This document shows positions 28,016 through 37,654 of a stretch of 64,000 nt of DNA, one piece after another. Every line of letters starts with the position of its first letter. Position 1 is the first letter of the stretch. The stretch spans positions 1 through 64,000 of the forward strand of contig JAHHHM010000004.1 of NCBI GenBank assembly GCA_019359355.1. The letters run 5' to 3'. The notes under the pieces are model-generated. The model was not told the origin of the DNA. It made no database searches and worked only from the letters and a program-made list of their open reading frames with translations. Made by a program: the position numbers and the translations under genes. The stretch comes from Microcoleus vaginatus WJT46-NPBG5. GTDB lineage: Bacteria > Cyanobacteriota > Cyanobacteriia > Cyanobacteriales > Oscillatoriaceae.

Positions 28016-29887
28016 TCAAACACGGTAGCCCAACATTTGGAAGTACAGTCCCTGTCGAGCAAGGAGTTCAGCATGGGTGCCGTCCTCGACGATCTCGCCC
28101 CCTTGCATCACAAAAATCTGATCGCAGTCTACGGCGGTTTCGAGTCGGTGCGTGACCAAGATGATAGTTCTCAAGCGGCGTAGACGCTGGAGGGTCTCTA
28201 TGATCCACTGCTCGTGCTTCAAGTCTAGTGCGTTCGTGGGTTCATCGAGGATGAGTATAGGAGCCTTAGTGACGAGTGCCCGTGCGATTGCTAGGCGCTG
28301 CCGCTGCCCGCCCGAAAGGTTTTGACCACCCTCGGTGATCAAGGTATCATACTGCTCCGGCAAGGTTTCGATGAACTCAGCTCCCCCGGATTCGACCGCC
28401 GCCTCCCGAATCTCGTGGAACAAAGCGTCCGGGCGACCATAGGCGATATTCTCCGCGATCGTTCCTGGGAAGAGTGGGCTACCTTGCGAGACAAGCGCCA
28501 TGTGTTTGCGGACATCAGCTACCTTAAGGGTGCGAAGGTCAACGCTGTCGAGGAGGACGCTCCCCTGTGTCGGGTCGTAGAAACGCGGCAAAAGATTAAG
28601 CAACGTACTCTTTCCCGTCCCGCTAGGACCCAAAAACGCCACCATCTGACCTGGCTTGATACTAGCAGTGATGTTGCGTAAGACGGGTTGCCCAGAGTTG
28701 TACTCGAAACTCACATCGGCAAGGGTTAGTGTGCGGGGATGGACGGGAAGCGAGCGCGCGTCAGGCTCGTCCGCAATCGCAGGCGGCTCGTCCATGACCG
28801 TAAAGACGCGCTCGCATGAGGCTACGAACGTCTGGATTTTGGTAGTGAACCCCAACACCCAACCGATTGGGTCCCAGAACTGATTGAGGTACGCCAGGAA
28901 TACAATCAGATCGCCGAGGGTCAGTCCGTTGGGCACCGGACGCAAGAACTGGTCACGATAGACTAAGTACCCGCCGTAGCCGAAGATTACCCCGCTTCCC
29001 AAGGCAAAGACTACCTGAACCGCGAGCGGATAGAGGTTTTCTTGCCAATGGAGCCGCATGGCGGCAGCGACGCTGCGATCAACCACCCGTGCGAATCGCC
29101 GTGACTCCGTCGCTTCTCGACGGAAAGACTGGATCAGTCCAATCAACTCTATCGCTTGTTGCATGGTTGAGGTCATCACCGCATCGGTCTGCTTCGACTT
29201 CATAGCTCGACGCCTAATCCTTCCCTCAAAGTACCAATTTGCGAGTAACAGAAGCGGCGTGAACGAAAGTGCGAACACGGTGAGAAGGACATGGCGCGAT
29301 AGCATGATCCAGATCATTGCCGTCAGCGTGACTGATGCCGCAGCGGAGCCGATGAGCGTATCGATCACCCCCCAAGGGCCGAGGCTGTCGTAGCTCAACC
29401 GATAGATGGCATCGCCCTGCGATCGCGAACCGTGCCAGCCAAGACTGAGCGCCTGCATTTTGTCGTAAAGTTCAGTGCGAACCCGCAAGGTTCCGTTGTA
29501 CTGGATGCGGTAGTTCAACATCTTACGGAGCATAAAGACGGTATCGCTCAGTATTCTGATGAGCATCGCGACGATCGCCATTCCGAAAATTTGGTTCAGC
29601 TTGCCTTCACCGAACGGGGCAAGAAACAGCGTATGAATCCAGTTGGGTTTCGAGGTTGGTGAGAGAACCGTATCAACTAGAATTGCCATAGGCCAGGCGT
29701 TGAGAAGGTTCAGAGCCACCGATGCCCCGATCAGAACCAACAGCGTGATGATCAGCCATAAGTCCCTGCGGAAGTAGGAAATCGACCGGAGGACGATCCG
29801 CACCAACCAATGTTGGTTTATTGACCGTATCACCAGTTGGGCTGAATTTTTCTGGCTCTTCAAAAGTGCTTTGAGTGGAAAAGTCAT
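28016..29887 (-). CDS. ABC exporter (fused membrane and ATPase domains)
   Basis: 623 residues, the half-transporter length of type IV (MsbA/Sav1866-like) exporters that work as homodimers in the inner membrane. Six membrane helices run from about 45 to 350. The ATPase domain (about 380-620) has Walker A GPSGTGKS, the signature LSGGQRQR and Walker B ILILDEPTNALD, followed by H-loop VTHRLE. The substrate is not predictable. Its GC-rich codon use resembles the neighbouring ilvD more than the glycosyltransferase upstream, and it lies between an IS630 relic and a recombinase relic, so it is a candidate for the same transferred segment. Confidence 0.88.
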   Translation of the reverse strand: MTFPLKALLKSQKNSAQLVIRSINQHWLVRIVLRSISYFRRDLWLIITLLVLIGASVALNLLNAWPMAILVDTVLSPTSKPNWIHTLFLAPFGEGKLNQIFGMAIVAMLIRILSDTVFMLRKMLNYRIQYNGTLRVRTELYDKMQALSLGWHGSRSQGDAIYRLSYDSLGPWGVIDTLIGSAAASVTLTAMIWIMLSRHVLLTVFALSFTPLLLLANWYFEGRIRRRAMKSKQTDAVMTSTMQQAIELIGLIQSFRREATESRRFARVVDRSVAAAMRLHWQENLYPLAVQVVFALGSGVIFGYGGYLVYRDQFLRPVPNGLTLGDLIVFLAYLNQFWDPIGWVLGFTTKIQTFVASCERVFTVMDEPPAIADEPDARSLPVHPRTLTLADVSFEYNSGQPVLRNITASIKPGQMVAFLGPSGTGKSTLLNLLPRFYDPTQGSVLLDSVDLRTLKVADVRKHMALVSQGSPLFPGTIAENIAYGRPDALFHEIREAAVESGGAEFIETLPEQYDTLITEGGQNLSGGQRQRLAIARALVTKAPILILDEPTNALDLKHEQWIIETLQRLRRLRTIILVTHRLETAVDCDQIFVMQGGEIVEDGTHAELLARQGLYFQMLGYRV

Positions 29888-30095
29888 GGATGTGCTGGAG
29901 ACTATTCGACTTGTGCAAAATTTAAGTTTAGATAAAGGGACGCCGGTACTGTTACCCGTTGAGCGACCACGCTTTCCAAGTCTACGGTTCTATAGTTAAT
30001 CGCTGCATCAAACCCAAGTTCTTCAACAAGTCAGTGGCATTTCTCTTGAGAGCCAGTTATACCCACCACACGACAACCTTTAAAGCAGGGGAGCC

Positions 30096-30485
30096 TTGGA
30101 AATTCGCCAAGGTAAAGGCGGCAAAGACCGAACAACGTATTTACCACAAGGGGCGATGTCCCACGTCGAGAATTGGCTGCAACATCGTGGAGACAAATGG
30201 GGGCCGCTACTTTGTCCCATCCACAAAAGCGGGCGCATTGAATGGCGACACATGACTCCCCAGACAGTGTTGTTGATTGTGCAAAAACGAGCGGTGGCAG
30301 CGGGTGTCGAACAATTTTCTCCCCACGATTTTCGTCGGACGTTTTGCTCTGACTTGCTAGATGCCGGCGTTGATATCGTCACAGTTCAGAAGTTGGCGGG
30401 ACACGCTTCGCCGGTGACAACTGCCAAGTATGATCGCAGAGGTGAGGAAACCAAGCGTCGCGCTGTGCAGAAGTTAGGGTTTTAG
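30096..30485 (+). pseudogene. Tyrosine recombinase C-terminal fragment
   Basis: 129 codons encoding the catalytic half of a phage-type integrase: GKGGKDRTTYLP (Lys of the beta-hairpin), FSPHDFRRTF (H-x-x-R), LAGHASPVTTAKYDRR (His and nucleophile Tyr). It lacks the first Arg motif and the whole N-terminal core-binding domain, so it is a fragment and probably inactive. Upstream sequence (29940-30095) does not continue the gene. Confidence 0.75.
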
Positions 30486-30598
30486 TTAAATGCAACTCAC
30501 GCAAAACCTTTAAGCATTTACACTCATTTAAAATAACAAGAGGGCGAGAACCATCATAAACTCATAGATTACGAAGTCTCCCGGACTGGTATTGATTA

Positions 30599-31990
30599 AT
30601 GAAGATTATTGGACTTGTTGCAGTCAGCTTCGCTTGGGCCATGTCGTGTGTTGCGCTCAAGGCTGAGGCAATGAAGTTGGAATTGGCTCAGTCGTCCACT
30701 ATACCGCAGCTTCCCAAACCAGCTTCACCCCCTGTTTCACAGCCTATTGTGCCGCTTCCGTTGCCGCAACGACCAACGATTCCGCTAGCGCCTCTTAATA
30801 AGTATCTTTTTGATTCATTGTGGGATCTGGTGAGAGAGTCGGCGACGACTGAGCTGGTTGCTGCTACAGATCAAGCCTTTCAGTCGATTTGGCAACAAGC
30901 TTTTGCCCTAGAGGAAAATTCACCTCAGTTTTCGAGCCAGGTGCTGAACCTCCTACAATCCCTTGCTCCCATCCAGCAGCAGTATCAAGCCAGTGGGGAT
31001 CGCTGGGGGGAATTGAAAATGCTGGAAGTCTCACTCAAGCTGCATTATCTGACTTGTCAGGATGAACGAACACTCTCTATTGCCCAACAGGGTGTAGCGA
31101 TGGCAGCAGCAACGGGTGATTGGTATGTCAAAACACAATGGTCAAATATTCTCAGCCAAATTTATAGGGCTATGGGAGAAGCAAATAAAGCCATCGAAAC
31201 TCAACAACAGATGCTAGACTCTCTTCGCACGCCCGATGGAAACCTCACCTTTTTTGAAGCGTATGAGTTAGTTGAGTTGGGTAAGCTCTACCGTTCGGTT
31301 GGACGCTACGACGAAGCTATCGCCGCTTACGTCGAAGCCGTTGAGAGCGCAGATCGTCCTCCCCTGGAGCGCAGTTTAGATGTTTATTACGCTGCTGGGC
31401 ATACCTTTAAGCAGAGTGCCATTGAGGAACTGATTTCACTTCATGAGCCTTTGGGTAATGCAAAGCAGGTTGAATATTGGATTCAACAGCGAGAGCAAGC
31501 AAAGCACGTCTATGAACAATTGAGTCGAGCTTCTGACTTACTTTGGAGTCACTTGATTGAGGAGGGTACTGAGAAGATGTCGCCGGCTCAAAGAAAACTC
31601 ATGGTTGAAGAAGCTTTGCAGATTTATAGACAGCTTGACTATCCCTGGGGAGAAAGCGATGCTTTGGTTGCCCTGAGTGAAATCAATCTGGCACTACAAG
31701 ACTATTCACAAGCAATTGCGGCTGGAGAAGCGGCACTAGAAATGGTAAGAACTTTGAAAGATTCACGCAATCAGGAATCTTTAGTACAGACTTTGGTTCA
31801 GGCTTATCTGGCTGCCGGTCAAGATAATCAGGCGCAGGCCATCTGGAAAAATTATGAGCAGTACCAAGCAAGACAAGGTTCTTCTAGCCGTTCTAGACCA
31901 CGCTTTTCCTATTATGGATTTGCAATGGGTGCTAACTCCGAAATGTTGCCGGTTTTGCATGAGGAAAGACGCTGTTTTGGGGAGCTATGA
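30599..31990 (+). CDS. Exported TPR-containing protein
   Basis: 463 residues. An N-terminal hydrophobic segment, MKIIGLVAVSFAWAMSCVALKAEA, is probably a signal peptide or anchor. A Pro-rich linker covers 35-65. Helical TPR-like repeats follow at about 145-425 (for example FEAYELVELGKLYRSVGRYDEAIAAYVEAV and SDALVALSEINLALQDYSQAIAAGEAALEM). The last 35 residues (after NYEQYQARQG) are out of character and run into recombinase-relic DNA, so the original C-terminus may have been replaced or shifted. No enzymatic domain; probably a scaffold. Confidence 0.7.
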   Translation: MKIIGLVAVSFAWAMSCVALKAEAMKLELAQSSTIPQLPKPASPPVSQPIVPLPLPQRPTIPLAPLNKYLFDSLWDLVRESATTELVAATDQAFQSIWQQAFALEENSPQFSSQVLNLLQSLAPIQQQYQASGDRWGELKMLEVSLKLHYLTCQDERTLSIAQQGVAMAAATGDWYVKTQWSNILSQIYRAMGEANKAIETQQQMLDSLRTPDGNLTFFEAYELVELGKLYRSVGRYDEAIAAYVEAVESADRPPLERSLDVYYAAGHTFKQSAIEELISLHEPLGNAKQVEYWIQQREQAKHVYEQLSRASDLLWSHLIEEGTEKMSPAQRKLMVEEALQIYRQLDYPWGESDALVALSEINLALQDYSQAIAAGEAALEMVRTLKDSRNQESLVQTLVQAYLAAGQDNQAQAIWKNYEQYQARQGSSSRSRPRFSYYGFAMGANSEMLPVLHEERRCFGEL

Positions 31991-32069
31991 AGCAGTCCCT
32001 ATTTGGGCGAAATTAGATTATTCTCTAGTGCTAAAAACTTGTTGGGGTGTCAAGTTTAACGCTGGAAAC

Positions 32070-32189
32070 GTAGGATATTCGATGCATTCATCGTTAATGA
32101 CAAGCACCAATATGATTGAGGAGAAAAGGAGACGAAGCGTCGAGCAATGCAATGGTTGAAAATTCCAACACCCGGCTTGCGCGGTTGAG
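32070..32189 (+). pseudogene. Degenerate second copy of an integrase 3' end
   Basis: The DNA at about 32109-32150 resembles 30427-30470 (TATGAT...AGGA.AC.AAGCGTCG.GC..TGCA). One frame reads KHQYD-stop-GEKETKRRAMQWLK, aligning with AKYDRRGEETKRRAVQKLG of the fragment at 30.1-30.5 kb. It contains stop codons and only the extreme C-terminus is detectable, so the call is tentative. Confidence 0.45.
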
Positions 32190-32212
32190 GAGACAATCTC
32201 AATAGTAGAAAA

Positions 32213-32836
32213 GGCGTTGCTGAAAAGATAACGCTTTTTGAGGCAAAATGGAACAATTAAACAGTCTATCCCTTGGTGGGAAATGAAGTGTCCAAAGTGT
32301 AACGCAACCGAGGTTTCCAAAAACGGTCATCGTAAAGGTAGACAGTGCTACAAATGCAAGCAGTGTGGTCGCCAGTTTCTAGATCATTACCGCTCCTGGC
32401 ACTATTCCAACGAGGTCAAACAACTGTTCCTGAAAATGTACCTCTCTTGTCTTGGGATTTAGAGGCATTGAACGAGTTACGGATATTCACCACACGACCA
32501 TCCTGCATTGCGTTCGAGCCGCTGGTTTGTCACTACCGGATGCTCCAGAATCCGAAGAAATTCCGGAGAGCGCAGACCTAGATGAGCTTGAGACCTTTGT
32601 TGGCAACAAGCACAACAAGCTGAGGATAGAGACCACATCGTCAGTAAAACCTATATGACTCGTATTGAAGGAGAAAATACTCGTTTACGTCATTATCTGG
32701 CTCGATTACATCGTAAAACCCTGTGCTACTCCAAGTCGGTTGAGATGCTGAAGTGTTCCCTGCGCCTACTTCTGCATTATTTGAAGTATCGAACAGTCCC
32801 TCTTTCTGCTTAAATCATTACTGTTTCAGCAACGCC
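32213..32836 (+). mobile_element. IS1-family element, internally deleted
   Basis: The ends GGCGTTGCTGAAAAGATA (32213-32230) and its near-complement ending in CAGCAACGCC (32836) are IS1-type inverted repeats. The element is 624 bp, shorter than usual. The flanks show no matching 8-9 bp duplication: the right flank is hsdR sequence and the left flank is not, so a rearrangement has occurred at this element. Confidence 0.75.
32283..32813 (+). pseudogene. IS1-family transposase remnant
   Basis: InsA-like Cys4 zinc finger MKCPKCNATEVSKNGHRKG ... CYKCKQCGRQFLDHY, then a frame change near 32452 to GFRGIERVTDIHHTTI, typical of IS1 fusions. The sequence then jumps from ELETFVGNKHNK to EDRDHIVSKTYMTRIEGENTRL, so the central catalytic part of InsB is missing. 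The ending KSVEMLKCSLRLLLHYLKYRTVPLSA is the normal C-terminus. Inactive. Confidence 0.8.
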
Positions 32837-32889
32837 CAGCCAGCTTACCCAACACCTTCAACGCCTCCAACCCCCCAGCTTTTCTAATA
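32837..32889 (-). pseudogene. hsdR: 3' piece of hsdR beyond the IS630 insertion
   Basis: On the minus strand this reads LEKAGGLEALKVLGKLA, the characteristic HsdR C-terminus, and it continues in frame from QTPKVI of the main hsdR piece once the IS630 element and one TA are removed. It ends at the IS1 element, so the last residues of hsdR are lost. Confidence 0.85.
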
Positions 32890-33013
32890 CCAATTTAAAT
32901 GGAGTTCAAGGCAGATAGGGCATCTAGAATAAAATCATAACCTGTAATCGAAGCAATCACTTGAGGCGTGAGTTCACTCAGCAGTTGGTCAACTTTTGCT
33001 TGCAGTTCGTCTA

Positions 33014-34162
33014 ATACCAATTCTTGAAATGGGGACTACGCATCGGGTAGAATAGTACCTTGAGTAGAGTGTGAGGAAAAAAATGGCAGGAGTTTATAAG
33101 CTAGAAATCACAGAAAGTGAAAGCGAACTCAAAAAACGACTGAGCCAAGAAAAAACCGCATCAGGAAAAGAAAGATTACAACTGTTGTACCTACTCAAAA
33201 CAAAAAAAGCTAAAACGGTCAAAGAAGCCGCAGAACTTATTGGCAGAAATCGAGTCACAGTCCAAGATTGGTTAACCAAATACCGTCAAGGAGGACTGAT
33301 TAAACTTTTAGCGAAAAAAGTCGGGACAGGAAGACCGAGGAAAATACCGGCGTGGGCAGAAAAAGAACTAGAGAAGAAACTTCAGTCCCCGACGGGGTTC
33401 GAGAGTTATGGAGAAATTTGCTCCTGGTTAAGGGAGAGACTAGGGATAAAAGCGAATTATAAAACAGTGCATCAGTTAGTGCATTATCGACTCAAAGCCT
33501 CCCCAAAAATAGCCAGACCAAAAACCGCAGAACAGTCAGAAGAAAGATTAGAAAATTTTAAAAAAACTTTGGACTCAACCTAGCCATGCGGAGCATGATA
33601 GCAGTAACCGTCATGGGGTTAGGGAAAGACATTCGATTTTTTTGTCAAGATGAAACGAGAATTGGACTGAAAACAATAAGTGGCAGAAGAATTACAAGTC
33701 GAGGGGTAAAACCCTTAGGAAAAGTGCAATGGTAATTCCAAGCAACGTATATATATGGGGTGGTTGAACCCGAAACCGGAGAGCATTTCTTTTATGAGTT
33801 TACCCATTTGAATAGTCAATGCTTTCAGATATTTTTAGAATTGATGGCCCAAAAGTTTCCAGATAGCGTGTTGATTATTCAATGAGATAATGGAAGGTTT
33901 CATAAAGCGAAAAAACTTAAAATACCGAACAACATTATTTTAATGTTTCAGCAGCCGCACACACCGGAATCAAACCCCATAGAACAAGTGTGGCAGTATT
34001 TTAAGCGAGGATTGAGATGGGAATTACCAAAGAACTTAGATGAGTTGAGGAGTTTAATAAGTAAGCAACTGGAACAATTGACAAAAGAAGTTATTAAATC
34101 AATAGTGGGAAGAGCCTATATTCTTGAAGCTTTATCTGTAGTTAACGTTTAGAGAATTGATA
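33014..34162 (+). mobile_element. IS630-family element A, nested inside element B
   Basis: 1149 bp with short inverted ends (ATACCAATTCTTG... and ...AGAATTGATA) and TA at 33012-33013 and 34163-34164. Removing it restores the transposase frame of element B from WASFTTL into DELQAKVDQLLSELTPQ. It is therefore the younger insertion. Confidence 0.88.
33083..34152 (+). pseudogene. IS630 transposase of element A (orfA + orfB)
   Basis: OrfA (ATG 33083) encodes the helix-turn-helix part: TVKEAAELIGRNRVTVQDWLTKYRQGG. OrfB, in the -1 frame, encodes the DDE part: FFCQDETRIGLKT, DNGRFHKAKKL and TPESNPIEQVWQYFKRG. The frames meet at TTTAAAAAAAC (33557-33567), probably a programmed -1 slippage site. OrfB carries TAA at 33733-33735 and TGA at 33883-33885 (the latter at IQ-x-DNGRF, where TGG is expected), so the copy is dead. 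Confidence 0.85.
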
Positions 34163-34164
34163 TA

Positions 34165-35121
34165 AGGTCGTGAATGAGGCCCAGTGGAGATCCTGTTTCA
34201 GGTGTGACCACAACCGCTCAATTGGATTGAGTTCTGGACAGTAAGGCGGTTGAAACAACAGAATCACGTTGTCGGGAATCACCAAATCTTTGCTGGTATG
34301 AAATCGCCCGTTGTCCAGTTGAAGAATATTGAGACTATCAAGGGTAGGCTTTGGAAAACTCATCAAGGAAGCGTTGGTAGCAGGAGGTATCGACATGGGA
34401 AAATTGCAGGAAGAACGATTCTCCTGTGGCCGGCTCAATGGCTCCATAGAGCCAAAAGGCTTTGAATAACCATTGCCACTGTCCAATCGGCTTCACCCCA
34501 CAGGCCGTAATCACACGCCCAATGAGCGTTTTCAGGCCAAAGCGGCTCTCATCCTGTGCAAAATAGCGAATCGGGCGAGCGTCCGGATGCACCTGATGGG
34601 CGAACTGCTTGAGGAGTTGGAGATCGTCTAAGAGGTTTTTTTAAATGCACAGCGCTGTTCACCCTTGTGCTTGCGGTTCTGAGGACGGGCGACTTTCCGC
34701 TTGGCCTTGAGGCGGTAGCGCGTCATTTGGTACACCGCATGATACTCGGCTTCCACCCCCAGGGTGTTGGACAACCACGCTTGTACGGCTCCATAGCTGG
34801 TAAATCCCTCCTGGCATTCCTCTAAGCGTTTGGCCAAGGCATCCTCTGCCCATTGGGGAATCACACGCACCCCCCCTGGTGGCTTCTTCGTTTCCAACAT
34901 CGCCTCTAAGCCACCGTGCTGATACTTCGATAGCCAGCTTTGAAGCGTATTGCGATGCTTGCCCAATGCTTTGGCAATCGCACTGATAGTAGGGGCATTC
35001 TCCTGTTTGAGCCAAAGAGCACTTGCAAGCGTTCCTTTGCTTTGGGGGTCTGGCCTTGGCGCAAGTGTTGAGCCAGTTCATCTAAACTCTCTCGAATCGT
35101 CACAGAAGTCACACTTGCCAT
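34165..35121 (-). pseudogene. IS630 transposase of element B (orfA + orfB), split
   Basis: OrfA starts at 35121 (MASVTSVTIRESLDELAQHL) and has a one-base deletion near 35015; afterwards it reads GKHRNTLQSWLSKYQHGG through to the slippage site TTTAAAAAAAC (minus strand, about 34635-34645). OrfB (-1 frame) reads YFAQDESRFGLKT, suffers another indel near 34355, then DNGRFHTSKDLV and PPYCPELNPIERLWSHLK. The last 35 residues lie at 32894-33011 on the other side of element A. Inactive. Confidence 0.85.
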
Positions 35122-35187
35122 AGGTAGAGGGCACCGAATACGTCCCCTTCAGTGTAAGCTATCTGCCCTGTATCTTATTTAAATTGG

Positions 35188-37473
35188 TATCACCTTTGGC
35201 GTCTGGAAAATCATCGAATTGTCCAGCCCTTCAGTGCCGGCGCGGGTAAACTGGGCAGTGAGCGCCTTCACCGTAGCTGCTGTGGATGCCGGCATCTCAT
35301 TTAACCAGTCAACGTGCTTATAAGCAAACGCCTCAACTCGCTCAACACGAGTACGCCGATTCAACCCATACGCCAACTCTGCCAATACATCATAAAGGTC
35401 GCAGTCCTCCAAATCCTCTACCGTCCGCACTAGCAGCGCAGAACGCCCCCCATCGGGTAATTGAGCAATCGCCTGTCTGCGTTCCTCTCGATTCACCCAA
35501 ATTGAGCGAAAAGCTGTGAGATTTGGCACGGTTTCAACTAACTTCTGTGCCAAGCGTTCCTTATACTCCTCTATCGTGACAGGTAGCGCTTCACCATCCA
35601 CCATTGTTAGAATGTAGCGCCCTGCTGGCGTAATCTTGACATCAAAGCCTTCTACTAAAATGGTACGCTGCGCTTGTTGTTCTCCCGTAGGTAGAGATAT
35701 CCCCTCCTCCCCAGTAAACGTGCGCCGCGCTGTTAACCGGCTCAAAAACGACTGAGCGAAGAGCCTGGTCGCATTGGTGTAGTCATACACCCGAAACATC
35801 AGCTTTCCCGTCGCCGCATCCAAACGAGTCCCCCGCCCCACCATCTGATAAAAACTAATCGGAGAGTTGACGTATTTAAAAAAAACAATATTTCGCACCA
35901 CCGGCACATCAACCCCTGTCGTCAGCAGATCCACCGTCGTAGCAATCAAGTGTGAGCGAGAACTACCCTTTAAGTCAGCCAGATAGGTACTGCCGGCATT
36001 CTTAGCCGTACATTTAAAGGCATAGGGTTCAACGCGCTTAAAATTATTTTCCTGACACCACTGGGCATACAAATTATTCATCACCGTCGCCACATCATCT
36101 GCATGGCGATCTCGCACGCAAAAAATAATTGTCTTCTGCTCTGGGCCGTCGGTTGACAACAGATAATGGAACAAATCTTGACACATTGCCAGCACCCGAT
36201 CCGGCAATAAGATGCGGTTCTCATAGCTGGTGTGTTCGTATAGTTCTCGTAACTCTGCCTCCGTGACAGATTACCCCGTTTCAGCATCGACCGGATTGCG
36301 GGCTAAAATATCCTCAATCGTGATGCCGGTGTCATCCAAATTCACCTGACTGCGTTGGATTTCACAAGCAGCAAGATAGCCATCCTCAATGCCTTGAGCG
36401 ATGTCATATTCGTAGACAGGCTCACCGAAATACCGCATATTATCAGCGGTAATCCGAGCATCCGCTTGACTTTCCCTGGTGTCTTCAGTCACCTCCAACT
36501 CACGCGGTGTCGCAGTCAATCCAATCTGTACTGCGTCAGGATTGCGGGTGAGTACCTGCGACCACTTGCCCCAAGCTGACCGATGGCACTCATCTATAAT
36601 GATGTGACTAAAGTAGTTTTCTGGGTAATGGGTGGTGAGGAAGTTAGCGGTGTCCTCCTCGTTATCGACATCCAGAGTTTGATAAGTGGCAATCAAAATC
36701 CGGGCATTCTTTTTCTCGTCGCCTGCGGAAACCGTAGCAGCATCCGCACCAAAGATAATTTGCAACGCCGCCGCTGCTTGAGAACGCAGTTCATCACGAT
36801 CACAGACAAACAGCGCCCGTCTCAATTGGCCGGCACCCGCAATCCGACTCAGAATATTAACTGCAATAAACGTCTTCCCTGCCCCCGTCGCCAGCGATAA
36901 CAGCGCCCGTTTCGGCCATCCCCGCGTCTGACATTGGGCAATCTTTTCTAACGTGGCACGAATCGCCGCATCTTGATAATACCGGCGCGTTGCTTCCCCC
37001 CCTCGATAGCGTGTTAGAAGAGGACGGGCAGCGGGTTCTTCCAAACTGAACCCCAAGTGCTGTTCGTAGCGCGTCCGGAGTTCGTCGGGGGTGGGAAATT
37101 CCCCTAGGGATCACAGTTTAGACGTGATGTCGGTGATGCAGTCATATTCAACAAATAAATGACCGTTAGAAGAGGACAAAAACGGCACCTTCAGCCCCTC
37201 AGCATAACGCTTAACTTGCTCCAAACCATGATTGGCCGGTAAGTCCTCTTTTTTCGCTTCAATCAGCGCCACAGCTAAGGGTTGCGTATCGGGATTCACT
37301 TGCAAACGCAGGGTATAATCTACCCGTCCTTTGTTCTGTTTGTGAGCTTCACCATCGATAATCTCAATCGTGCCGGCAGTTTCTTCACGCTTGATTAACG
37401 CTTCAGTCCAGCCCCATTGGTGCAGAACCGGGTCAATTAATTTAGAGCGGGTATCTTGTTCGTTCAAACTCAC
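35188..37473 (-). pseudogene. hsdR: hsdR: type I restriction endonuclease subunit, inactivated
   Basis: A single continuous frame of about 762 codons encoding an EcoEI-like HsdR. It has the N-terminal nuclease domain (DYTLRLQ ... VALIEAKKE, the D-ExK motif), helicase motif I LATGAGKTFIA, motif II IIIDECHRS, motif III LTATPRE, and motif VI MVGRGTRLD. It is broken by TGA at 37111-37113 and TAA at 36271-36273, and cut at 35188 by IS630 element B. The restriction function is lost three times over. The matching hsdM remnant is at 15.9-17.0 kb; hsdS is not in the window. Confidence 0.92.
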
Positions 37474-37654
37474 AGCTTACCTTGTTGGCGTTCGCTAGTT
37501 AAAATTGTTTTCTATAAAGAATTGTCGAAAAAAAATTGCTACTATCTCCCTCAACTTTTTCAACATAAATTTAAGACATAGCCTTTCTTTTTCATGGTAC
37601 TACTAACTAAAACTTACATATTTTCTCCCCCTTACCCCACCTCCCCCTCGTTCT

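Larger units (their letters stand above)
32890..35187 (-). mobile_element. IS630-family element B, inserted in hsdR
   Basis: Terminal inverted repeats CCAATTTAAAT...GGCAGATAG (left, from 32890) and its complement ending at 35187, flanked by TA at 32888-32889 and 35188-35189. Subtracting the nested element A with its TA gives 1147 bp, a normal IS630 size. Its transposase is on the minus strand and is split by element A. Confidence 0.9.

Noticed and set aside
28016-29887. Bacteriocin/peptidase-containing ABC transporter
   Set aside because: No N-terminal C39 peptidase domain and no nearby precursor peptide; only the generic half-exporter can be supported.
31854-32159. 101-codon open frame overlapping the TPR protein's 3' end
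   Set aside because: It runs from the TPR gene in another frame into degenerate integrase DNA; no domain.
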